A DNA stretch of 64,000 bases from Adiantum capillus-veneris. Lineage: Eukaryota; Streptophyta; Polypodiopsida; Polypodiales; Pteridaceae. A program made the position numbers and the translations under genes. The notes under the pieces were generated by a model, which did not search any database, was not told the origin of the DNA, and worked only from the letters and a program-made list of their open reading frames with translations. The stretch is from NCBI GenBank assembly GCA_014529385.2, contig CM043953.1:110860549-110924548 (forward strand). Direction: 5' to 3'. Positions 11,544 through 21,734 of this stretch are shown piece by piece (position 1 is the first letter of the stretch; every line of letters begins with the position of its first letter).

Positions 11544-11757
11544 ATCACTAATCTTGTCTACTACTCTAGGCATTAATTTGGATTATTTGGATGCAACATT
11601 GGATATATGGTTAGGTCTCTAGATATGGTATCTTGGCTTGCAAAAATATTATCACTAATCTTGTCTACCACTCCAGGCATTAATTTGGATGATTTGGATG
11701 AAGCATTGGATATATGGTTAGGTCTCTAGATATGGTATCTTGGCTTGTAAAAATAGC
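11544..11757. repeat. 107-bp tandem duplication
   Basis: Units start at 11544 and 11651 with atcactaatcttgtctac and differ at only a few positions. Confidence 0.88.
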
Positions 11758-12240
11758 AATGCCAAGGGAAGTGGTTCAACTTCCAAGGCCTAGCAAGGAG
11801 CAAGCTACTTCTTCTAAGTGTGGCTAGAGGTAGATCCTCATCTTTCTCCATCAACATGTAGCCCTATATGTTGAATTTAAGTTTCTTTGGCTCTAACTCT
11901 TTCACTGTTGTCTCCCCTTGAGCACTTATTTAGGATTTTCATTGAAGTGCCTGTTTTTGCTAAGGTTGTTTTGAAGGATTTAAATGTGTTCAATCATTGA
12001 CTCATGCTTTATGATGGAACTTCCTTGGTTTATATAGTTTTCCAAGCCTCAATAGCATATGAGGTCTCAATGATGCTAGTGGAACGAGGTTTGTGTCTTT
12101 TCTTAGGTCACTCTGATGGGCCTCCGTTGGTCTTTCTGAGGGCTTTTTTTGGAGGTGACAAGTTGGTCTTTTTCTTGTCTTGGTTTTACATCTATTTGTA
12201 GTTGATAAAGGGATTGAAAGGTGTGCCCCTCATTGTAAAA

Positions 12241-12596
12241 TCTCTTGCTTTTCAAAACCCCACGCATGTGATTTTGCAAGTGCCCAAAAAGGGTTTGGGG
12301 CACATCCCACTGACTCCCATTTGTGAGTCTCACCATCTTCGTGAACTAGGTTTTTGAAATATTCTTATGGCATGTTCCACACATCACATCATGTGCCACA
12401 ATGCCTTCAAGATTTCTATCTCTTGCTTTTCAAAACCCCACGCATGTGATTTTGCAAGTGCCCAAAAAGGGTTTGGGGCACATCCCACTGACTCCCATCT
12501 GTGAGTCTCACCATCTTTGTGAACTAGGTTTTTGAAATATTCTTATGGCATGTTCCACACATCACATCATGGGCCACAATGCCTTCAAGATTTCTA
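12241..12596. repeat. 178-bp tandem duplication
   Basis: Unit 12241-12418 is repeated at 12419-12596 with only a few substitutions. The unit covers a minus-strand protein-like piece, so that piece is duplicated too. Confidence 0.9.
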
Positions 12597-13109
12597 CTTC
12601 TATTCCCTAAAGAATTCTTCCTTGTGACGGCTAAGTCCTCCTTTATATCCACCACAAAACCATGCACCTGCTCTATTTTCCAAGCCATGCCTATTATTTC
12701 TTATGGTAGAGAAATCGGTCTTACACGATTCTCTTTGGTTTACTATTGTTTCTTTGATGGTGGTGGATGCTTCCTTTGGTACATAGTCTTTCAACGATTT
12801 GAGTGCAGTGCTTTCACTGAGAGGTTTCTACAAAGCTTCATAGAGTTTTCTGAGGTTGTCTTGGGAAGACTGTTGAATTTTTCTTCATTGGTGAGATCAA
12901 GGAGGGAGATAAGTTTAGGTAATGGTAGAAATGTTGATGGTGGTTTTCTTGTTAGTCATGACACTGTTAGTATACCTGAAATGCCTACCTGTCACTTTTC
13001 CCCACCATAATGTAAGTTGCATAGTTTATAAGGCCCCCATATGAGGAGAAGCCAATAATGCACATTTATTTGGTGGAATCAAGCTTACACATTAATAAGG
13101 TCTTCATTT

Positions 13110-14548
13110 GTGATTGTGGGTTGTGCAAGGGCCGTATCTTTGCACTCTCATGCAGTAATTGAGGATGGATGCCTAATCAAAGAATCCTATCTGGAGCATC
13201 ACCTCAAAGCTATAAAGTTGCAATTCCGTTGCAAGAGAGTGGTATCCACCTTTTGGGATCTGGATGCCCAAGATGATAAAGAAGAGACTCAAGCAGTGAA
13301 AGATGAAAATAGAACACTACAATAGCAGATTGAGAGCTTACAAGAGAATCAAAACAAGCTACAAGAGGATATGATCACAAAAAAGAGAGAAGTTGCCAAT
13401 TATTACAAAATACTCTAGGAGCACATTGCAACCAACAGTAAGAGATGCCCTTGCTTGCTTGATTCTCGTCAATAATTGAAGAAACAAGCCCTAAATTGGA
13501 AAAGGAGAAAATAAAATATAAAAATCTAGGAGAGTCCTATGGTGCGGTTAAGAACACCTTGACACAACTCTTAGCCATGTAAGAAGATTTATTGATTGTG
13601 GCACCAACATCTCAAAATCTAGCTGGTGTCCTTGAGGATTTGAATACAGTTAAAGCAGAGCTGGATATAGCCAAATATGATAGATAGATAATCACAATAG
13701 GTCATATGGCCATCCAAGATTATAGGATCAAGAGGTCCAACAATTATAGAAGCAGCTAGCTATAGCACATGTGGACCTAGCTACTCAAGTTGAAAATCAT
13801 GCACAAGAGATGCACTGACAAGAGATGGAAATCAATGACCAATAGGCAAAGGTGGTGCTACCGGTTCTAGAAGCAAAAGCCACACAAGTATACCTACCCC
13901 TAGTAGATCTACCAAGTACATCTACTGAGGGTAGGCTACATGATTTTGAAAGCACGTAGGAGCTTACGGATACAAGAGAAGAAATATTCAAGTGGTGGAT
14001 AGATAATATTCCAGATACAAGAGAAGAAATCAAGCAGTGGATAGCAAAGATTCCGGATCCCTCTCATAAGGTCTTCATCCAAACAAGGAGGGGGATTACA
14101 AAGATGTAGTAGAGTCAACAGATTAGGTGCTAGCCATTTTGGAAAACCAACCCCTATGGTGCAAGAAGTGGTTTGAGAAACCACCATAGGACGCAAAAAT
14201 GTACCAAAATGGACCTCAACACCTCATGATTGACCCCACCTACTATCTGATTCCAAGACGGAGATCCTGGGATAGCTACTACAATTGGTAGATCAAAAGA
14301 CCATTAGTGCTCAACTAAGCAATTTTACCAAATTTCCATCAACAACTATAGGCCAACCAAATCGTACATGGTACATACTTTACAGGAAGTAATTACACAG
14401 ATGAGGGATGTCCCAAACCTTACATGCCAATGCTGGTGAAGATAGACAAAATGGTACTAAGCTGCATGGCCACATTTGAGGACATAGGAGCATCAGAACA
14501 CCCATGGAAAGAGTTCCTTGAAGGAAAGGTCCTTCCCATTTACTTGTG
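13110..14548 (+). pseudogene. Unknown coiled-coil protein, decayed
   Basis: Several plus-strand frames look like pieces of one long protein broken by stops and shifts. First a charged helical part (DAQDDKEETQAVKDENRTLQ, then QIESLQENQNKLQED) resembling a coiled coil. Then two adjacent repeats, DTREEIFKWWIDNIP and DTREEIKQWIAKIP, near 13970-14060. Then a compact C-terminal part, DPTYYLIPRRRSWDSYYNW and HGTYFTGSNYTDEGCPKPYM, ending EHPWKEFLEGKVLPIYL and a stop near 14548. I recognise no family. It could be an accessory ORF of a retroelement or a host pseudogene. Confidence 0.45.
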
Positions 14549-14574
14549 AGATTGGGTTTTTAAACTTCAACTTC

Positions 14575-14884
14575 TTGTGTACCACAGGATTAGATCCCCT
14601 TCCTCAAAACATTTCTTTAACTATTGATCAAGATTTTTCTCGACATTTTGTTTCATGATGTGCTTATTCCAAATGGCACACTCGCAAGTTTCCTCTTCTT
14701 GGGTTAACCGCTCTATGCATTCTTGGATGGTACAAGTGCCTTCCAAGTCCTATTCTATTGCTAGGCAGGTAAAATTCAAATGGAATAATGGATTCCTAGC
14801 CATAGACTAATGTGAAAGATATTTTGTGTGTGGTTACTTTAGACACTATTTTGAAAGCCTAGAGCATTGCATGTACGCAGGTAT
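14575..14884 (-). pseudogene. Gypsy integrase C-terminal relic, copy 1
   Basis: The minus strand reads AFKIVSKVTTHKISFTLVYG, then ESIIPFEF, the end of an integrase core (the LVYG..A..P.E block). In another frame it reads CIERLTQEEETCECAIWNKH, which follows that block in gypsy integrases. Stops replace the usual W and Q. A paralogous copy is at 34766-35105. The piece ends at 14884 because the 15.5-kb element inserted there. Confidence 0.7.
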
Positions 14885-15370
14885 TGCTACAAACGGAAAC
14901 GTCGCGAGCCCTGCAAAATAGAAAAAACAATATACTACAAGCCATGAAACGAAAAAATTTTCATACCTCGAATCACACAACGCATAATCCAAGTTGTACA
15001 CGAGCAGAAAGAGAAAGAGAGCGTGATAGAACGAGAGTGCCCATGCAAGCGCACCTCCCAGAGTGGAGTGCTATGCCGGCACGGCGAGAGAGAAGAGGGG
15101 AGAGGAGAGAAGAAGTACACAGACACTGGGTGCAATCTCCCCCCGTACAAGAGTGACCATTTCCCTCTTGCACGTATTTAATTTATAGATCTTGAATGGT
15201 CAAAGTGAGTACAAACTGGCCGGCCGGTCATAAATGGCCAAAGCTCATAAAGAGCACTTGAATAATAAAATGTACATAAAATATGATATCCTTTTGCAAT
15301 AGCTTAGCTCGGTCAAGCCTTTTCCACCTATCATAGCTGCAATAAATAATAAGATATCAATTCCATAACA
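14885..15370 (-). repeat. 3' LTR of the non-coding element
   Basis: On the plus strand it runs TGCTACAAACGG to AATTCCATAACA. It is near-identical to 29942-30431 apart from scattered substitutions and small indels. On the minus strand GGAGAGTTA precedes it as a weak polypurine tract. Confidence 0.92.
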
Positions 15371-15535
15371 TAACTCTCCGTCGGAAAGCAACTGTCCTCA
15401 GTTGTTTGCGAAGATAAAAATCTGCAAACAATCTTTGTCAAAAACAATGATTAGTATGTTGTGTCAAAAACATCACATAATAAAAGAAAAATTTAAGAAA
15501 CTAAACAACATTAGCTTATAACTGCCGTCATCCAC

Positions 15536-15579
15536 ATACTACCTATTCTAGTGTCCCATACCACTAGAATAAGTAGTAT
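15536..15579. repeat. 18-bp stem hairpin with 8-nt loop
   Basis: Arms ATACTACCTATTCTAGTG and CACTAGAATAAGTAGTAT pair at 17 of 18 positions around the loop TCCCATAC. Confidence 0.85.
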
Positions 15580-15802
15580 ATGTCATACCTTGATGAATCA
15601 GGATACCATTGGTCACACTCATCATTAATCTCATAATGTCAAGTCTCATCACATAAACACTGCCATAATAATCACCAGATACCAAATCCCAATCCAATTC
15701 CACAATATAAGTCCAAATCCAAATTACTTTCATTGTGTACCCGGGTAACAGAATCATACAAGTTACAATGGTGGCCAGCCACTGCAGCATGATTTTTTGA
15801 TC

Positions 15803-16049
15803 GGTGTTGCCTCAACCGACGAATCCACACCAATAAGACGTGCTGCCTAGATTGGCGAATCTGCACTAATGCTGCCTATATCGGTGGATCTGCATTTACC
15901 ATTGTGAATTTGCAAGTTGTCAGTGTGCTGCCTAAATCAGCGGATCTGCACAGATAACTGGTGTTGCCTAAATCGACGAATCTACACCAAGGTGAGCATC
16001 TACACCAGGATGAGTATATACACACTGCCTAAATCAGCGAATCTGTGTG
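15803..16049. repeat. Array of six covarying hairpins
   Basis: Six units each have a 19-nt loop close to TGCCTAAATCAGCGAATCT, flanked by complementary stems that differ between units. Unit 1, 15803-15831: GGTGT/ACACC. Unit 2, 15840-15866: GTGC/GCAC. Unit 3, 15868-15896: AATGC/GCATT. Unit 4, 15924-15952: TGTGC/GCACA. Unit 5, 15959-15989: TGGTGT/ACACCA. Unit 6, 16021-16049: CACAC/GTGTG. All loops have the same length. Loop sequence is conserved while stems change in both arms together. Confidence 0.88.
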
Positions 16050-16174
16050 GTTGTGACCAATGGACTAGGCTAGGATTATAACATTTATCACATGTGTGAG
16101 ACAAATTTGGAGGATACTTACAAACTGTTGTTCACTGTCCTAGAGCACCTTAGCTCACATGAGTAGCTGTATAG

Positions 16175-17674
16175 TGATAGCGGGAAAAAGAGCAGTGCAA
16201 TCGGGTGGCCTCTGTACTCGTGCACACTCCACAAACCACGCCTCATGCAAACAAGCAAAGAACAAAACAAAGGGGGCACCACCCTAAATTAAGAGGTTTA
16301 GGGACCTCACACATAGTGCACATAGGCAAGTGAGACTTCTGGCATTATGATGGCATCAAAACATATGGCAAAACACATAGAAACGAAGCTTAGGGACCTT
16401 ATGTAGCATATATATACACAAGACATCAGCTTAACAATACAACGGCATCTGATCATACATAACAAGGATATAGAGAAGCAAGCCAAGGATGGCATAACCC
16501 CTTGTCAAAAACAATCAACCCAGCAAGTAGGTATGATCCTACTAGCAACACATCAATACCTTAGAGAATGATGGCGAGGATGGTGGCCATGGAGCATGAG
16601 AGAAGACTCCTTATTTAGGTTTTAGGGCTAGTAATGTAGCATACTAGAGGGGGAGAGAGAGAGGGAGAGAGAGTAGAGCTCCATCCATAGCTCCTCGTTG
16701 TGAGCAATGTCGTCATAGCTTCGTTGCTTGGTGAAGTGGGTGAAGTGTTGTGTTCGTTTTGAGTGAGAGAAGGCCTCCTTATATAGGTTTCTGAGAGGGT
16801 TTAGGATTAGGGATAAACATGCTTAAATCCGCTGATTGGGGTTACTTTTTGCTTAGGGTGGTCAACAGATTGAGGTCACCTGATATGTCACCATCAAGAT
16901 ATTCTCTAGAGTGATGTGAGAGGGGAGGGTAAATGCTGATTTTTCTGATTGTGACACATGGGGATAAGGCCTTGACCAACATTTAAGAGCAGGTAGGTGG
17001 CTGTTGAAACTTGAGGTTCTGCACATGTCAGGGGGGGACCTGCTCGGTCCTCCTGAATATCAAATTCTAAAAAAATCCTCAACCATGGCTTCTTTTGACA
17101 TGTGTTCTTTGAAAAAATCAGCATGTCTCTTTTCAACTCAAAAGTCTTTATCCCTGTTGACTCACCTTTACCATAAGATTTTCCCCTTTTCTCCTACTGT
17201 AACTGCATTGTTGATGCCCAATCACTGCTTCTAGTAACAGTGAACTGTTACCTACCAAATACTTATGGTGCAGTAAAAAATATTTACCATGGGTAAAAAA
17301 AGTTACCGTAGGTAAAAAGTGATTTGTATTTACCATGTAGGTGAAAAATATTTACTGTAGGTAAAAAATATTTACTGTCGGTAAAAAAGTGAAAACGGAG
17401 TATGCTGTGCTGTGAGTCCACACGAACAATCCTCGTGTAAATTTCACTAGAAATTCACACGTAGAATGGGCTATTCTGTAAGATATAGGTTGTAGGCATG
17501 CATAAGAGCTCGTTCCCACGTATCTTCTGTCCATGGCACTTTTTACTCTTTGGTGCTTGTGAAGTAGATTTTTCTTCTCTTTCGAGATCCCTTGGACTAG
17601 AGTATCCTCATCTCCCCAACAACTGACTGTGCCTTTATTGTATCTTCAGAAGGGGTCCTAAAAACCATGCATCA
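16175..17674 (-). repeat. 3' LTR of the Tat-type element
   Basis: 1500 bp, matching 24546-26045 almost base for base. It contains a minus-strand TATA box, a GA-rich block (16650-16676) and a five-unit minisatellite with a GGTAAA/TTTACC core at about 17275-17395. Confidence 0.96.
16777..16785 (-). promoter_or_regulatory. TATA box in the Tat 3' LTR
   Basis: The minus strand reads TATATAAGGAGGCC, a good plant TATA box about 890 bp into the LTR. The same site in the other LTR is at 25148-25156. Confidence 0.6.
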
Positions 17675-17680
17675 TATAGC

Positions 17681-17692
17681 CCTCCCCCTTAA
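17681..17692 (-). other. Polypurine tract of the Tat-type element
   Basis: The minus strand reads TTAAGGGGGAGG, six bases before the 3' LTR start. It primes plus-strand DNA synthesis. Confidence 0.8.
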
Positions 17693-18036
17693 GCTAGAGG
17701 TATTTGATGCCTCTAGCTGTAGGTTGTGCTACAATAGGGTTCTCTTGAATACTTACCCACCTGGTACCAATTAAATTTTCCATGTTACTGCTTTCTTGGC
17801 TGATGCACCCTGTTTAGTCCTTTCTGATGAATAATTGTATCCATCCATGACTAACAACTAGTCTCCTAGACCCTTGAAAGCCATACCCCATCCATTGTCA
17901 ATATCCGCTTTCACTGGTAGCATTCTCTTTTTTTCTTTTTCTCTTCTCTTTTTTTCCTTTTTTTTAATTCTTTTTTTTCTTTTTTTTTGTCTTCTTTTTT
18001 TTTTTTTTGAAACGAAGCTTGTACATGATTGTTACC

Positions 18037-19352
18037 TTAGTTGGAGCTCGAATATGATGAGCTCTCCTCTGAACCATCCTTAGCATTGATTTCACCAGCA
18101 TATGGCTGTGAAAGACGACATTGGTAGGCCTTCAATTGCCAACCATTTACCGCGGTCTGATGTACCTTACCATCTAGGTCACCTAGTTGGTAACTACCAT
18201 TTGAGAACCTCTGTATCACTACAAAAGGGCCTTCCCACTTAAGCAAGAACTTACCATCCTTCCTGCGATCAAAGCGATTGTCATATCTGAGCACTAAAGA
18301 ACCTTCCTTGATACCTTTCTTGACAAGGTTGCGATTGAACTTCTTTCGTTTCTTCTCTGCCTGGGCTGCATAGTACTTCACTGTTGACTCTCGATCTAGC
18401 CCTAACCTCTCCAAATCGATGATTCTTCCTTCCACCTGCTTCTCTTGACTATCCTAAAGAACCTTCCTTGATGTGCTTTTAGAACTCGGAGGCTCGCTAG
18501 CTCCACTTCTATAGGCAATAGTGCCTCTTGCCCGTAAACCAAGTGAAAAGGTGTATACCCCAAGGATGTTTTAAAGGATGTTCTGTAGGCCCAAAGTGCT
18601 GCATCTAGGTGTTTGTCCCATGCCTTAGTATGTAAATGCACTTTCTTAGTGATGATTTTACATATAAGACCATTCACCTTTTCCACAAGACCATTGCACT
18701 GAGGGTAGTATGGTGTAGAGTGCCTGCGCTTGATTTTTAACTTGCTCATCAATTGCCCGACTAAATTAGCTCGAAATCCCGGTTCCCTATCCGAGAGAAT
18801 ATCCAAAGGTGTGCCAAAACGACAACAAAGGCATTCAAAAATGAAATCACTCACGTCCTTGGCTGTGATGCGCTTTGTGGGACGAGCTTCTGCCCATCTG
18901 GTCATGTACTCCACCCCCATAATGATGTATTCCTTCCCTGATTGAGTGCAAGGTAGTGGCCCTATTGCATCTATCCCCCATTTTTCAAATGGCCCATAGG
19001 TTTTGATTGGATGCTGATTTTCATGGGTAAGACGCCTTGGTCCAGCTTTTTGGCAAACCTCACATGTGCGGCACTAATGTTGTACATCTCGATGGAGGCT
19101 TGGCCACGTGAACCCTGCTTGTAAAATCTTTCTGCTAGTAATCTCTTGTGCAAAGTGGCCACCACACACACCTTCATGACAACTAAACAAAATATCCTTT
19201 ATCTCTTGGGATGCAGGAACTCTCCTTAAGACAGCATCTTTCCCTCTACAATACAAGTCCTCATTCACTAAGCTATAGCTGGTAGCCTTTTTTGCTAACC
19301 ACCTACGTTCACTTTTACTCATACCAGAGGGTGCTTCACAATGCTCAAGAAA
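18037..19352 (-). pseudogene. Tat-type integrase (one stop, one frameshift)
   Basis: The N-terminal zinc region lies at 19322-19074 (DILFSCHEGVCGGHFAQE, then WPSLHRDVQH). A TAG at about 19078-19076 follows, then CRTCEVCQKAGPRRL in phase, completing the HHCC motif. The core reads WGIDAIGP, DILSDREPGF and NGLVEKVN, which supply the D, D and E residues, then WAYRTSFKTSLGYTPFHLVYG. The frame shifts near 18440-18480. The C-terminal domain follows (18435-18037) with KWEGPFVVIQRFSNGSYQL, a GPY/F module, and an acidic serine-rich tail. Only the stop and the shift prevent a full-length enzyme, which would insert element DNA with 5-bp duplications. Confidence 0.9.
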
Positions 19353-21734
19353 TTAAAGTAAATCATGCAGCTCCTCCTTTCCCTGGTATAAAGGACTTTT
19401 CACAAGGATAGCACCTACTATGAGAGTTTGTAGTTCTTCACCTGCTAAGGCATCTGCTTCTCGATTTTGATCTCTAGGTACAAAGTGCACTCGAACTTCT
19501 TTAAAACCCTTCAACAAGGCCTTTGCTTCCCTCATCTTAACAGACAATTTGTCATTTTTACAGGCCCATACACCAACCATTTTCTTAACAATCAACATGG
19601 AGTCACCAAAAACATTTAGCTTTGTGATGCCCTGAGAAAGAAAACATTGCAACCCTAAAACAAGGGCATGGTACTCAGCCTCATTGTTAGAATGAACCTC
19701 TTTTAGATGAAACCCTTTTGCAAAGATCTTCTCCTTCTCTGGACCTAATATTACTATGTCTGCTGATGCCTTGTCTTTGGTCCTCTTGTAAGCCCCATCA
19801 AAATACAGATTGTGTGCTCCCAGTAGAACTTCAGGCTCCGGGATAGGCGGTACCTTACTAGGTGCCTCTTTCTGAAGCTGCACCACCCACTTTGCTATTC
19901 TTTGAGACAATTCCATGTGTTGTAGGGCATATGGAAAAACCTCCTCAGTTTTGATCACCACAAATTGTCTCGGAAGTAAGTAAGCCCGAAACTTCTCCAC
20001 TGCAAACTTAAGAGCTAGAACCAATTGCTCAGTTGCGCTGAAACCCTTTTCAGCAGTTGTCATCACTCTACTAGAGAAGTAGACTGGTCTCATGAGAGAT
20101 GTCTTTGGGTCTTTTTTCATCAAGACAGCTCCTAGAGCTTCTGGACCTACACTAGGATTTACATAGAATAATTCACCCCATGTGGGTTGTAGGACGACAG
20201 GCAATGAGCTCAAAATGGTTTTAACTTCTTGAAAGCACCTTTCACCCTCCTCACTCCATGTCAATGTAGTGTGTTTAGTGAGCTTCTGCAAAGGATAGAT
20301 TGCCTGAGAAAGGAGATGTATGAATCGTCCCATGTAGCGAACCTTTTGAATGAAGGAGACTAGTTGCTTCACGTTTGAAGAAGTAGGTAAAGCTAACAAT
20401 GTCTTTACCTTTTCAGGGTCAGTCTCAATACCATCTTGAGACACAACATGGCCTAGTAGAGTGACCTTGCTCTCACCTATGTGGCACTTGTCTTTATTCA
20501 ATTGCCCACCCATTTGGGCCAGACGGGTGAAACCTTCATCAACCTTGGACAGATGTACTTCCCTAGAGCTGTAAATGCAAAAATCATCAATGAAGACTCG
20601 TATGGACTTACCAAAGTAAGGTTGAAACACCAAGTTCATAAACCTCTGGAAAGTAGCTGGGGCATTAGTTAAACCAAAAGGCATAACTTCATAAGCAAAA
20701 CACCCCCAAGGTGTTATGAAGGTAGTCTTTCTTTGGTCTTCATCTGCAATTCTGATTTGGAAGTAGCCTGAGTACCCATCACACACTGTGTACCTTTCAT
20801 GACCAGCCACTTCATTTAGTATTTCATCTTGAAAAGGCAAAGGAAAATGGTCCCTTTTTGTGGCTGCGTTTAGAGGCTTGTAATCCACACATACCCTCCA
20901 CTTCCCATTTTTCTTTGGTGCTACCACAACTAGAGACACCCACTCAGAATCTTCCACTGGGTAGATAAATCCTGCCTTGAGTAATCTTTTTACTTCTTTT
21001 AAGAGTGCATCTTGTTGCACTAGCCCTAATCTCCTTAGCCTTTGCACCACTGGTTTGGCACCTTCCTTTAATTGGATATGGTGTTGGGTTACCGTCACTC
21101 CTTTAATGTGCTCGTAATCAGTTATAAAGAGGCCAGCATGCTTCTTTAGTACCTGCAAATAGGGTTCTCTCTCTTCTTCTAGTAGGTCCTTAGCTAGCAT
21201 CTCCTCTAAGCCTGTGGCTTCTTCCTTGTTTAGAGAGTCTTGACCACCTTCTCCTTCTGGGTTTCGCAGTATTATACCCATGACTTCCAAAGAGCTAGCA
21301 TCCTCCTCAGATGACTCATCCTTAGATGAAGAGCAGCTGCTTGTGCTCCATTCATCCATAGAAGTCTCCATCTCTAGGTCTTGTTGTCTACCCTGCTTCA
21401 TGTCATACACAATTTTTTGTTGCTTGCCACCTACCTTATGATTTGGTCGCAACTCAAGGGAACCTGTCTCCCAATCTTGCCTAGCTTTCATAGCCATAAG
21501 CCAAGGTCTTCCAAGGATTAGCAGATAGCCCTCCCCCTTAGTTGGGATCACATAAGCATCAATTGAGACTGCAACACCAAAAGCTGAAACCTTCACTCCA
21601 TTAAACTTTCCCACACAAGCCACCCTTACATTATTTTCCATCTTAGCTTGTAAGGAAGTTTGCTCGTTTACTTCCAAACCCAACCTGTGCATTAATTTCT
21701 CTGTCATAACACAAATCTCGGCTCCACCATCTAC
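19353..21734 (-). CDS. Tat-type protease-RT-RNase H-aRNase H
   Basis: The frame is open through 784 codons from the Met at 21707, and up to 21734 without one. It begins with the protease active site VDGGAEIC just after a TAA, and the protease end LLILGRPWL (residues 62-70). RT spans roughly 205-460: [49 protein letters not shown] and the catalytic FIDD at 372-375. A gypsy RNase H follows near 500-620 (ELFYVNPSVGPEALGAVL). A second RNase H of archaeal type spans about 630-755 (LYFDGAYKR, NNEAEYHALVLGLQ, FGDSML, NREADALA), with all four acidic residues present. The normal RNase H lacks the usual first Asp (VNPS), as expected when the second copy has taken over. Confidence 0.93.
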   Translation of the reverse strand, partial: VDGGAEICVMTEKLMHRLGLEVNEQTSLQAKMENNVRVACVGKFNGVKVSAFGVAVSIDAYVIPTKGEGYLLILGRPWLMAMKARQDWETGSLELRPNHKVGGKQQKIVYDMKQGRQQDLEMETSMDEWSTSSCSSSKDESSEEDASSLEVMGIILRNPEGEGGQDSLNKEEATGLEEMLAKDLLEEEREPYLQVLKKHAGLFITDYEHIKGVTVTQHHIQLKEGAKPVVQRLRRLGLVQQDALLKEVKRLLKAGFIYPVEDSEWVSLVVVAPKKNGKWRVCVDYKPLNAATKRDHFPLPFQDEILNEVAGHERYTVCDGYSGYFQIRIADEDQRKTTFITPWGCFAYEVMPFGLTNAPATFQRFMNLVFQPYFGKSIRVFIDDFCIYSSREVHLSKVDEGFTRLAQMGGQLNKDKCHIGESKVTLLGHVVSQDGIETDPEKVKTLLALPTSSNVKQLVSFIQKVRYMGRFIHLLSQAIYPLQKLTKHTTLTWSEEGERCFQEVKTILSSLPVVLQPTWGELFYVNPSVGPEALGAVLMKKDPKTSLMRPVYFSSRVMTTAEKGFSATEQLVLALKFAVEKFRAYLLPRQFVVIKTEEVFPYALQHMELSQRIAKWVVQLQKEAPSKVPPIPEPEVLLGAHNLYFDGAYKRTKDKASADIVILGPEKEKIFAKGFHLKEVHSNNEAEYHALVLGLQCFLSQGITKLNVFGDSMLIVKKMVGVWACKNDKLSVKMREAKALLKGFKEVRVHFVPRDQNREADALAGEELQTLIVGAILVKSPLYQGKEELHDLL

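Larger units (their letters stand above)
9100..13090. other. Unidentified decayed DNA with local tandem duplications
   Basis: No domain recognised. Several minus-strand fragments look protein-like but are broken every 30-80 codons, for instance 12103-12336 (MVRLTNGSQWDVPQTLFGHL) and 12600-12794. Three local tandem duplications are visible: period about 126 bp near 9509-9760, 107 bp at 11544-11757, and 178 bp at 12241-12596. The minus-strand fragments may be an old element or pseudogene, but nothing ties them to a family. Confidence 0.4.
15371..16174 (-). ncRNA. Structured non-coding interior of the LARD-like element, 3' side
   Basis: No ORF is credible here. The segment holds a long hairpin (15536-15579) and an array of six hairpins (15803-16049) with fixed loop and complementary stems. 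It ends at the TSD TATAG of the nested Tat element (16170-16174). The structural content suggests function at RNA or single-strand DNA level for the host element; that is inference, and the strand assignment follows the element. Confidence 0.4.

Noticed and set aside
14935-15150. Several overlapping ORFs in the 486-bp LTR
   Set aside because: They arise from GA-rich sequence in all frames and differ between the two LTR copies.
15803-16049. CRISPR-like array
   Set aside because: The conserved part is a loop with variable paired stems, spacers are irregular, and the DNA is plant nuclear.
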